From assembly GCF_900162615.1 (NCBI RefSeq), contig NZ_FUFN01000008.1, positions 248,001-312,000 of the forward strand: a stretch of DNA of 64,000 nt, given 5' to 3'. Below, one piece after another: positions 52,221 through 59,646 of this stretch (its first letter is position 1; each line of letters begins with the position of its first letter). A program made the position numbers and the translations under genes. The notes beneath the pieces are model-generated. The model was not told the DNA's origin. It saw nothing but the letters and a program-made list of their open reading frames with translations, and ran no database searches. This stretch comes from Virgibacillus proomii (GTDB lineage Bacteria; Bacillota; Bacilli; Bacillales; Amphibacillaceae).

Positions 52221-53066
52221 TTATTCCGTATGAATTCGAAAAAATTTATATTGAATCTGTGGTGTCCAAGCAGAGGAATCTTCATAAGACCAATAGCGAT
52301 TTCGGCTATTATCGGTATGTGCATTAACAAGTGGCATGCCGTATGCGTCTTTTGCTACAACAATTGTATTATGATCCCACCTGCCATCTCCTGAAAAGTC
52401 ATAGCAAATAACATCACCAGGAATAAGCTCCTCTGGCGATTCTTTCTCTTCTCCACGTAAACCTTGCGTTGAGCCCGATAAATACCATCGCATGGAGTGA
52501 GCAACTGCCCAGCTAAAGCTCCAGCTATCCTTTCCGTACCACCAACCGCGCTCTCTAATTGGTGCCCCCCGCATTGGTGCACCACCAGCAAACAAACATT
52601 GCGATACATAGTTCGTACAATCGACGTCGAAGGTTCGATAGGCTGGATTATAGCTATTCCACCATCGTTCTGCATATTGAACTGCTCGGTGGCGATCATA
52701 AACAGCTCGCTTATATGAAGTTTCAGTATTCATATTCGGTACCACTTTTCCTTTATCATTTTGCATCAAAATCTGCTGCTGTTTATGGTCTGTTATCTCC
52801 CCATTAACCATGTTAAATGTATATGGTGAAATTACTTCTTCCATATAAAGCTGTTCTCGCTGTTTTACTAAAAACCGTAAATGTAACAGATAATTGTAGG
52901 ATTGTTCATCATTGTAGCGTAGTTTTCTGTACAACTGACCATTTCCTTTAATTCGTACTATTTTAGCACTTCTTTCAGTAAATAACTTTCGTTTTCTTGA
53001 CCACCAATTTTCTTTATTTTGATCTGAAGCAAAAAAATCTAACCAGTAGCTTTTCAGCTTCTCCAT
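52221..53066 (-). CDS. yhbB: YhbB-type protein with putative amidase (Amidase_6) domain
   Basis: A 281-residue protein. The C-terminal half (about 115-280) is the putative amidase domain: AVQYAERWWNSYNPAY, then FDVDCTNYVSQCLFAGG with Cys150, and GRWDHNTIVV with His232, followed by NAHTDNSRNRYWSY. The Cys/His pair is the likely catalytic dyad of an NlpC/P60-like fold, suggesting action on peptidoglycan peptides, but substrate is unknown. The N-terminal 110 residues have no signal peptide. Start set at the ATG of MEKLKSYW behind GGAGGGG, which removes 45 residues of upstream in-frame sequence that overlaps the intergenic spacer. Confidence 0.85.
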   Translation of the reverse strand: MEKLKSYWLDFFASDQNKENWWSRKRKLFTERSAKIVRIKGNGQLYRKLRYNDEQSYNYLLHLRFLVKQREQLYMEEVISPYTFNMVNGEITDHKQQQILMQNDKGKVVPNMNTETSYKRAVYDRHRAVQYAERWWNSYNPAYRTFDVDCTNYVSQCLFAGGAPMRGAPIRERGWWYGKDSWSFSWAVAHSMRWYLSGSTQGLRGEEKESPEELIPGDVICYDFSGDGRWDHNTIVVAKDAYGMPLVNAHTDNSRNRYWSYEDSSAWTPQIQYKFFRIHTE

Positions 53067-53204
53067 AAAAAATCCCCTCCATAGAAAGTATATGGATGGT
53101 AGGCTTGTCAAACATCTAGTTTTATATTTTTTTGCATGTAAGATTAATAATTTGTGGTAGCTTGAGTAAAATAAGCAGATTAAAGATCTCGATGAACTCA
53201 CCTA

Positions 53205-54353
53205 TTATTTTTTAGCATGCTGGTGTTGAAATGCCAATCCTTTTTCCATCTCATATAAGACCTGTTCATCTTCCTCTGTTTCCATTGCTTCTTTAATAGC
53301 TTGAAATGCCTCATCCGTTCCAATTTTCCCTAATGACCATGCCGCTGTTCCCCGAATTACCGGACGGGGATCATTACGCATGATATCAATGATTTCAGCA
53401 ACAGCTGTCGTATCTTTATAATGCCCTAACGCTATCAAAGTATTGCGCTGAATCGGCTTTTTCCCCCGCCATGATCCCGAAATATGCCCAAATTTTTCTT
53501 TAAATTCGCGATTAGATATTTTTAACATAGGAATTAATTTTGGTTTAGCTATATCGTGTTCAGGTTCAAACTCAGGATGTATATGAAAATCCAACTTTAA
53601 GTTTTTTGGACAGACCATTTGGCATGTATCACAGCCATAAACACGGTTACCAATTTTCGAACGGAATTCATCCGGTAAAAAATCTTTTGTTTGAGTTAAA
53701 AACGCGATACAACGTTTTGCATTTAATTGACCAGCCTGAACAATAGCGCCTGTAGGGCAAGCATCGATACATTTGGTACAAGATCCACAACTATCTTCAA
53801 CGGGCTTATCGGGAGTAAATGGTATATTGGTAATTAGTTCGCCTAAATATACAAAAGACCCAAATTCCGGAGTAATAATAGAAGTATTTTTACCACTAAA
53901 GCCAATCCCTGCTCGTTCTGCAACCGCGCGGTCAGATAATTCTCCTGTATCGACCATCACCCTACTTTTACCATCTGGTACTCTCTTCCGGATAAATTCG
54001 GCAAGCTTTTCAAGTCTTTCCCGTAAAACAATATGATAATCAATTCCCCAGGAAGCCCTCGCAAATAAACCGCGTCGTTCCTGCTTCGTACTTCTAGGAG
54101 CTCCCTTCATGCGGGTGGGATAAGCTAATGCAATAGAAATAATCGATTTGGCTCCAGACAGTAAACGCTCCGGCTCTGTTCGCTCCTCAATCGTTCCTTT
54201 TTCAAAACCGGATTGATAATCTAATGCTTGCTGTCTGCGCAGACGTTCTTTTAATTCCGTAAACACATCTGCTGAAGCAAAGCCAATTTTATCAATGCCA
54301 ATTTTCTTGCTATAATCAATAATTTCCTGCTTCAACTGTTCCGTTTGCATCAT
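53205..54353 (-). CDS. queG: Epoxyqueuosine reductase
   Basis: A 382-residue cobalamin and iron-sulfur enzyme for the last step of queuosine synthesis in tRNA. Catalytic Asp135 lies in VDTGELSDRA. Two 4Fe-4S clusters are formed by C189, C192, C195 and C199 (CGSCTKCIDACP) and by C215, C241, C244 and C248 (CDTCQMVCPKN). A C-terminal HEAT-repeat region (about 290-380) follows, as in B. subtilis YhbA. The ATG follows the stop of the preceding gene directly, with AGGAGA inside that gene, so they are translationally coupled. Confidence 0.94.
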   Translation of the reverse strand: MMQTEQLKQEIIDYSKKIGIDKIGFASADVFTELKERLRRQQALDYQSGFEKGTIEERTEPERLLSGAKSIISIALAYPTRMKGAPRSTKQERRGLFARASWGIDYHIVLRERLEKLAEFIRKRVPDGKSRVMVDTGELSDRAVAERAGIGFSGKNTSIITPEFGSFVYLGELITNIPFTPDKPVEDSCGSCTKCIDACPTGAIVQAGQLNAKRCIAFLTQTKDFLPDEFRSKIGNRVYGCDTCQMVCPKNLKLDFHIHPEFEPEHDIAKPKLIPMLKISNREFKEKFGHISGSWRGKKPIQRNTLIALGHYKDTTAVAEIIDIMRNDPRPVIRGTAAWSLGKIGTDEAFQAIKEAMETEEDEQVLYEMEKGLAFQHQHAKK

Positions 54354-56069
54354 TTATTCTCCTTGCCTGTACTTTTTTACAACTGCTGTACGCATTCGAT
54401 TTAACACTGCCGCAATTTCAAATCGACGAGGTCTAGCTAAATCTCCCGGGTGCTCTTTAGGATGTAATGTAAATGAAGCTAAGCCTTGTTGATCCATTTG
54501 CTGCTCAATACGATCCAGTAATTCAGGCAAAGCAACGTTATCCATTTGATTATTTCTATCTAAGTAATGAAGGATTTCTGCAATCATTCTTGTCTGTGAT
54601 GCATCAACAAGCTGTTCAACCTCTGCAAATGAGATATCCGTTTTTCCCATTTGTATATGAGTTAAACCTTTTGCTTGAACTTTTGCTCTCTTGCCCTTTC
54701 TTGTCTGTAATGAGCTTTGTTGAAAGTAACGTCTGGTTAACTTACCAAATCGTTTATTCCCTCCATTGTTTCTGATTAAAGGGTATTTTTCTATAATTGC
54801 TTTTGCTTCATTTGTTGCATTATCTGGTAAATAGTTTTCTAATCGAATAACTGTATCCGCTGTAGCAAAATAATCACCTGAGCCGCCCATTACAATAATC
54901 GTAGACACAGATAATTCATCACGAAGCTGTGTTATTTTATCAATGAATGGTGTAATCGGTTCTTTATCTGCGTGCACGAGTAATTGCATTCTGTGATCAC
55001 GAATCATAAAATTAGTAGCACTTGTATCTTCATCAATTAATAATGTGGAAGCCCCTGCTTCTAATGCCTCCATTACATTTGCTGCTTGGGATGTACTGCC
55101 ACTAGCATTATCGCTTGAAAAAAATGTAGTATCCTGACCATGTGGTAAATTATTGATAAACGGAGAAATATCAACACCTGTAATTTTCCGACCATCTTCA
55201 GATCGAATTTTTACTGCGGAAGGATCGGTTAAAACAAACTCCCTTCCATCACCGTTTACATGTGAATATACTCCTCGTTCTATTCCCCTAAGCAATGTAC
55301 TTTTACCGTGATATCCACCGCCGACAATTAACGTAATTCCTTTTTTAATTGCCATTCCTTTGATTGGCACGTCAGAATGAGGAATCTGTATCTCCACCTC
55401 ATTTTCAGGTGGACTTTGGAACGGTATCGCCTGCTTTAAAGGTCGATTACTAATTCCGCTTTCTCTAGGTAAAATTGATCCATTTGCTAAAAACGCTACC
55501 CAGTTATTTTCTTTCATTACTTGACGAATTGCTTCTTGCTGGTCTGCTAACTTGATCGCCTGTTCAATTGCTTTATTAGTAATTGTAAAAACAGAATGAT
55601 TAATAATGTCTGGAAGAACACGGAAAAATAATTTATCAGCTTCTCTACTATTTATTTTCCTTCCATTTGCCGGTAGTCCAACTGAAATACAAACCGTTAT
55701 TTTTTCTGAGGTAATTTGTACAGCACTGCGCTCCAGCTTTTCTTGCCCTGGGCGATCAAAAAAGATGAAGCCGCTCTTACCTGAGCCTTTTACATGAGAA
55801 GCTTGCTGAGCTACAACCTTACCTATTATACGAGCAAATGCATCTTCAACAGCAATCTTTCTTGCATATGTTTGAAGCCATTCAGCTTTAATTTGTCGCT
55901 TACTTGCAGGAATAATGATTCTAAGTTTAGAAGGAGCAGCAAACGGATCTCCTTGAACATGATCAATCATAAACTCATAATCCGTTCCCTGATAGTTTCC
56001 TTGAATACGTTTATATGCTTTATAGCCTTTGTTATCAATTTCCTTTAAAAGCTTCACTAGACTATTCAT
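54354..56069 (-). CDS. Predicted ABC-class ATPase domain protein
   Basis: A 571-residue soluble protein with no membrane helices. The P-loop is GGGYHGKSTLLRGIERGVY (about residues 251-269), followed by VTGVDISPFI, a DATNFMIRDHRMQLL-like segment (SATNFMIRDHRMQLLV) containing the Walker B region LLIDEDTSATN, and MGGSGDYFATAD. This is the 'predicted ABC-class ATPase' family, found in bacteria and fungi; the biological role is not known. Start set at the ATG nine bases behind GAGGTG; 22 upstream in-frame codons lack a ribosome binding site. The queG gene starts directly behind its stop, a conserved-looking coupling worth noting. Confidence 0.82.
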   Translation of the reverse strand: MNSLVKLLKEIDNKGYKAYKRIQGNYQGTDYEFMIDHVQGDPFAAPSKLRIIIPASKRQIKAEWLQTYARKIAVEDAFARIIGKVVAQQASHVKGSGKSGFIFFDRPGQEKLERSAVQITSEKITVCISVGLPANGRKINSREADKLFFRVLPDIINHSVFTITNKAIEQAIKLADQQEAIRQVMKENNWVAFLANGSILPRESGISNRPLKQAIPFQSPPENEVEIQIPHSDVPIKGMAIKKGITLIVGGGYHGKSTLLRGIERGVYSHVNGDGREFVLTDPSAVKIRSEDGRKITGVDISPFINNLPHGQDTTFFSSDNASGSTSQAANVMEALEAGASTLLIDEDTSATNFMIRDHRMQLLVHADKEPITPFIDKITQLRDELSVSTIIVMGGSGDYFATADTVIRLENYLPDNATNEAKAIIEKYPLIRNNGGNKRFGKLTRRYFQQSSLQTRKGKRAKVQAKGLTHIQMGKTDISFAEVEQLVDASQTRMIAEILHYLDRNNQMDNVALPELLDRIEQQMDQQGLASFTLHPKEHPGDLARPRRFEIAAVLNRMRTAVVKKYRQGE

Positions 56070-56277
56070 ATAGACACACACCTCTATTGCTTTAAATTCA
56101 TTAGTCAAAAAAATGAAACAAGCCTCTAATAACAACTATCTTCTTTTTCTGCTTCCGATTTTACATGTTCCCAATAAAGAAGTAAAACAAATCTTCCGGA
56201 AAAGCATGAGGTATCTATTTTTTTAAAAAACATAAAGGACAAGCGTTCTCTTAATGACGTACAAACTAGAAATATTC

Positions 56278-56625
56278 TGACGGGATAAAGTGAAACTTCA
56301 TTCCATTTTACCTCGGAATGTTAGTTGAACGAATCGGGCATTTAGGGGCCGTTTTTCCCATCATGCTTGCAACATCATTAGCACATTGTTTGAAATGAGA
56401 AAAATACGGCACCTTACATGCGGGATAAAGGAAACATGCCTCTAAAACAAGGGTATGCCTATACTTGAGCGGCAAGCCCGCTTTAGTCGGTCTTCCTTTA
56501 GATTCGTGCCGAAGTTAACTAATCGCAGGAAGAAGATCGAAGTTTGCTACTGCTTGATCACGGAAGGTAATTTATCAATAAAGTTATCCACCATATAGAA
56601 ACAGTATCGTTTTCTAGATACCAAT
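56278..56625 (+). repeat. Repeat copy 15: A core joined to module C
   Basis: A runs from GATAAAGTGAAACTTC (56284) through a shortened hairpin 1 (CATTCC/GGAATG), GAACGAATCGGGCATTTAGG and ACGGCACCTTACATGCGG to the shared GATAAA at 56424. C follows: AGGAAACATGCCTC, AGCCCGCTTTAGTCGGTC, AGGAAGAAGATCGAAG, ending near CGTTTTCTAGATACC. The 5' flank TTCTGACGG is the same as before the copy at 19420. Confidence 0.85.
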
Positions 56626-56712
56626 TAAAGAAAAATTCACCCTTCATACTAAAATAATAATAACTGGTTCAAACATATAGATCCCAGTTAATACTCTAAT
56701 TTTCAAAAAACT

Positions 56713-56757
56713 AAAAACGCAATACTTCGTACCCTTTACATTACGAAATACTGCGTT
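56713..56757 (-). terminator. Terminator behind tRNA-Gly
   Basis: A 16-bp stem with two G-U pairs, AACGCAGTATTTCGTA with TACGAAGTATTGCGTT, followed on the minus strand by TTTTTAG. It lies 13 bases past the tRNA 3' end. Confidence 0.9.
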
Positions 56758-56769
56758 AAGACATATGTA

Positions 56770-56843
56770 TGGAGCGGATGAAGGGAATCGAACCCTCGTC
56801 ATCAGCTTGGAAGGCTGAGGTTTTACCATTAAACTACACCCGC
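56770..56843 (-). tRNA. tRNA-Gly (anticodon UCC)
   Basis: 74 bases including an encoded CCA. Acceptor GCGGGTG pairs with CATCCGC, D arm GTAGTTTAATGGTAAAAC, anticodon arm with TTCCAA (anticodon TCC), T arm GAGGGTTCGATTCCCTT, discriminator T before CCA. It is a single tRNA gene with its own promoter and terminator. Confidence 0.97.
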
Positions 56844-56898
56844 ATTCATTGAGGTTATGTAACTTTTAAAAAATATACATTTTTTGAATGCAGAAATT

Positions 56899-56927
56899 AT
56901 TATAACAGTTATTCAAAGTTAGATCAA
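56899..56927 (-). promoter_or_regulatory. Promoter of tRNA-Gly
   Basis: TTGATC (56922-56927) and TATAAT (56899-56904) on the minus strand with a 17-base spacer, about 55 bases before the tRNA. Confidence 0.75.
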
Positions 56928-57157
56928 GACATTTTTTAATTTTTTTCGACAAAAAATGAATTCTAAACTGTTTTATTTTGTCTGTACACCTTCAATTTGT
57001 TCTTTTTACTAATTCAGTCAAGCTTATGAGACATAAATAAAACGAAGCAAGTTACAAGTTCTGGACATCGGATGACTCCCTGCCGTTCATACTTACATTG
57101 TAACGCAGTTGAACCACTCTCCTTTGAACAAAAATGAAAAAAATTTGCTTAGAAAGA
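56928..57157. other. Intergenic region between tRNA-Gly and dat
   Basis: Apart from the promoters at either end I see no gene, hairpin or repeat module in this stretch. Confidence 0.4.
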
Positions 57158-57186
57158 TTTACAATCTAATAAAGAAGTTATAGAAT
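57158..57186 (+). promoter_or_regulatory. Probable promoter of the D-amino acid aminotransferase gene
   Basis: TTTACA (57158-57163) and TAGAAT (57181-57186) with a 17-base spacer, followed after 16 bases by GGGAGGAG. Confidence 0.5.
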
Positions 57187-57215
57187 AGTCATAAGTTTTA
57201 GGGAGGAGAAAAAGA

Positions 57216-58091
57216 ATGGCTGTATATCCAATTGTAATTGCACAACAGAAGTTTACACATCAAGACAGCCTGCGATATCCGTTTGAAGAACGCGGGCTTC
57301 AGTTTGGCGACGGAATTTATGAAGTCATCCGTATATACGAGGGAAAATATTATCTTCTAGCAGAACATCTCGATCGGCTATTTCGTTCCGCAAAAGCAAT
57401 TAAAATCGATTTGGCTATATCGAAGGAAGAATTAACTCAATTATTATTGAAATTATTAGAAAAAAACAACATGGTAAAAGATGGAAAAGTATATCTACAA
57501 GCGACGAGAGGATCTGCTCCACGTGATCATGTATTCCCAAAAGACGTTCCTGCAAATATGTATGCCTATGTTCAAGACTTGCCACGTCAATTAGATAAGC
57601 TTAAGCACGGTGTTTCAGCAATTACAACACCAGATGTACGGTGGGAAAACTGTTATATTAAAAGTTTAAACTTATTACCAAATGTACTTGCTAAGCAAGA
57701 AGCAAGAGAGCAAGGTTGCTACGAAGCAATTTTGCATCGCGGGGAGCTTGTTACTGAATGTAGTTCATCAAATATTTATCTTGTTAAAGATGGAGAAATC
57801 CATACCCATCCTGCTACAAATCGTATTTTGCACGGCTGTGTACGATTACGAGTAGAAGCGTTTGCCAAATCTCTTTCTATTCCATTTTTTGAAGAAGGTT
57901 TTCATAAAGAAAATATTTATGATGCAGATGAAGTATTCTTATCTAGTAGTACGTCTGAGGTAATGCCGATTGTAAGTGTGGATGGTAAACAGATAAAAGA
58001 TGGTATCCCTGGTCCAATTACCCGTAAGTTGCAGCAAGCATACGAAAAAGATGCAGAAATTATTGACAACAAAATTGCTTCTAGCACATAG
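57216..58091 (+). CDS. dat: D-amino acid aminotransferase
   Basis: A 291-residue fold-type IV PLP enzyme. The PLP lysine is K149 in NCYIKSLNLLPN, the substrate carboxylate-binding segment is RGSAPRDHVFP (98-108), and GDGIYEVIRIYEGK (31-44) and ECSSSNIYLV (about 179-188) are conserved. The RxxxxRxH arrangement is typical of D-alanine aminotransferase rather than branched-chain aminotransferase or aminodeoxychorismate lyase. It interconverts D-alanine and D-glutamate via the 2-oxo acids, supplying D-glutamate for the cell wall. GGGAGGAG precedes the ATG. Monocistronic. Confidence 0.92.
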   Translation: MAVYPIVIAQQKFTHQDSLRYPFEERGLQFGDGIYEVIRIYEGKYYLLAEHLDRLFRSAKAIKIDLAISKEELTQLLLKLLEKNNMVKDGKVYLQATRGSAPRDHVFPKDVPANMYAYVQDLPRQLDKLKHGVSAITTPDVRWENCYIKSLNLLPNVLAKQEAREQGCYEAILHRGELVTECSSSNIYLVKDGEIHTHPATNRILHGCVRLRVEAFAKSLSIPFFEEGFHKENIYDADEVFLSSSTSEVMPIVSVDGKQIKDGIPGPITRKLQQAYEKDAEIIDNKIASST

Positions 58092-58098
58092 AAAAACC

Positions 58099-58167
58099 AA
58101 GGCAAGCTAAACGCCACAACATCCCTGAAAAAAACGCGAAGTGTGCTGTTGAAGCTTGCCTTTTCTA
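58099..58167 (+). terminator. Long-loop stem behind dat with D-like interior
   Basis: AAGGCAAGC (58099-58107) pairs with GCTTGCCTT (58155-58163) followed by TTC. The loop contains CCCTGAAAAAAACGCGAAGTG and GTTGAAGCTTG, close to module D. This may be a terminator built from repeat sequence. Confidence 0.45.
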
Positions 58168-58277
58168 AACTCTAAAAGCGGGATTAAAATTTCTATTGTG
58201 TCACCTTTGAAATTCGATACGTTATTTCGATTTTTCTTTTTTAGTTAATATTCCCAACATACCTTCATCCTCTTAAC

Positions 58278-58320
58278 ATAATACGAAGTCTTTCATCATG
58301 ATGAGACTTCGTATTTTTTC
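58278..58320 (+). terminator. Strong intrinsic terminator downstream of dat
   Basis: AATACGAAGTCT pairs with AGACTTCGTATT (58304-58315) around TTCATCATGATG and is followed by TTTTC. Confidence 0.85.
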
Positions 58321-58339
58321 ATCTTATTACTACTTTACA

Positions 58340-58485
58340 TATGCCTTTGGACGGCGAACCATCCTTCTTATCTAAGTTTTATCATGCTTGAACTCCTATG
58401 CTAGACGATGCTAATTTCAAATAAATATCCATACTGTAAAAACCAAATATTGTTTCCTAGACAACATTAACTTTTCAAATTGTTA
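58340..58485 (+). repeat. Possible module C remnant
   Basis: ACATATGCCTTTGGACGGCG (58335-58354) and the end AAATAAATATCCATAC ... CAAATATTGTTTCCTAGAC (58419-58462) recall the beginning and end of module C. The middle is not recognisable. No gene is visible in this gap. Confidence 0.4.
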
Positions 58486-58638
58486 GATTCATTCGTTATT
58501 CTGACACGATTCTTAGTTGGTAAAGCTATATTATACTACTCTACCAACACTCCAGTTTTTTCACTAACTAGGCTAGCTCAGGACAGTTACAATTCCATAC
58601 CTATTTGCTAGAGGCAGTTTATTGTACATATTTTCCGT

Positions 58639-59070
58639 TTATTTAACAATTAACACTCGACATTCCGCACGTTGAACAATTTGATTACTTACACTTCCAA
58701 GAAAAAATCTTCCTACATTTCCTAGCCCGCGACTGCCCAAGATAATTAAATCAATCTTATTTTCATTTGCATATTCGAGAAGTTGGACACTTGGATTACG
58801 GAATGAATAATCTACTAATACTTCTGCTATACAGTTGATTCTTTCTTTAACAAAATCCTGTTGAATTCGTTCCATAATAGGGCGTAGGTCTTCAGCCATG
58901 TCGCTCATAAAACTTCGTGCAAGTATTGCATTAGTAGTCGGACCAGCATGAGTAACTACCGTCACTGCATGTACATTTGCATTTGAAAATTTTGCTTGTT
59001 TTTTTGCTTCTTCCATTGCTTTTTTACTTAATTCTGACCCATCATAGGCTACTAGAATATTTTCACTCAT
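58639..59070 (-). CDS. Universal stress protein (UspA family)
   Basis: A 143-residue alpha/beta protein with the UspA start ILVAYDGSELSKKAMEEA and the ATP-binding C-terminal motif GSRGLGNVGRFFLGSVSNQI (G-x2-G-x9-GS). ATP-binding Usp proteins act as stress and energy-state regulators; the exact role varies. Start set at the ATG of MSENILVAY behind AAGGGGAAAG; ten in-frame codons upstream contain that ribosome binding site and are not translated. Monocistronic, next to no functionally linked gene. Confidence 0.92.
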   Translation of the reverse strand: MSENILVAYDGSELSKKAMEEAKKQAKFSNANVHAVTVVTHAGPTTNAILARSFMSDMAEDLRPIMERIQQDFVKERINCIAEVLVDYSFRNPSVQLLEYANENKIDLIILGSRGLGNVGRFFLGSVSNQIVQRAECRVLIVK

Positions 59071-59379
59071 AATAGCTTTCCCCTTATCAGCTTTGTACAT
59101 CTTAAAACTATCATAGCATATTAATGAAAGCGCTCTATAACATTTGTGAAAACGTCATAGATAATTCTTTTTTAAAAAGATAAGAAAATTTTTCTGTTAT
59201 TAAAATTGAACATTCATCTACATCAAATTTCAGATGATGACGTCTCATAATAAAATAATTAGAGATACATATGGAGCTCTCAACGAATTTTTACGATTTA
59301 TGGATAGAACTGTTTTAGATTTTAAATATTTTTTCTTCCTTTTCCCCATTTGAATTCAATTAACTTCATAAAAGAACAA
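59071..59379. other. AT-rich intergenic region
   Basis: No gene or repeat module is visible until GAACAAAAGCTA at 59372, the phrase that also borders D modules at 26703 and 19385. Confidence 0.4.
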
Positions 59380-59552
59380 AAGCTAGTAGGAGTTTTCTTC
59401 CATCTCCTACTGAATGTTAGTGCCACAAGGGTATGACCTAAAGCCCCTTGAACGAATCGGGCATTTAGGTGCCGTTTTGTCCCACTTAGACCTTTTGTAT
59501 CAACTCAAGATTTTGAAGTGGGAGTCTTACGGCACCTTACATGCAGGATAAA
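59380..59552 (+). repeat. Repeat copy 16: A core lacking its first bases
   Basis: The usual GATAAAGTGAAACTTCATTC start is replaced by GAACAAAAGC joined directly to TAGTAGGAG, so hairpin 1 keeps only its upper part (TAGTAGGAG/CTCCTACT). The optional segment GCCACAAGGGTATGACC, the conserved GAACGAATCGGGCATTTAGG, hairpin 2 (GGTGCCG/CGGCACC with CCCACTT/AAGTGGG inside) and the end ATGCAGGATAAA are intact. Confidence 0.9.
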
Positions 59553-59646
59553 AAAGTTATTTTTTCCTCTATTCCAATTGATTCGGGTTTCGAATTAGTT
59601 TAAACTATCAAAAAGTAAATCTTTTTTAATAAAGAGGAGGAAAATA

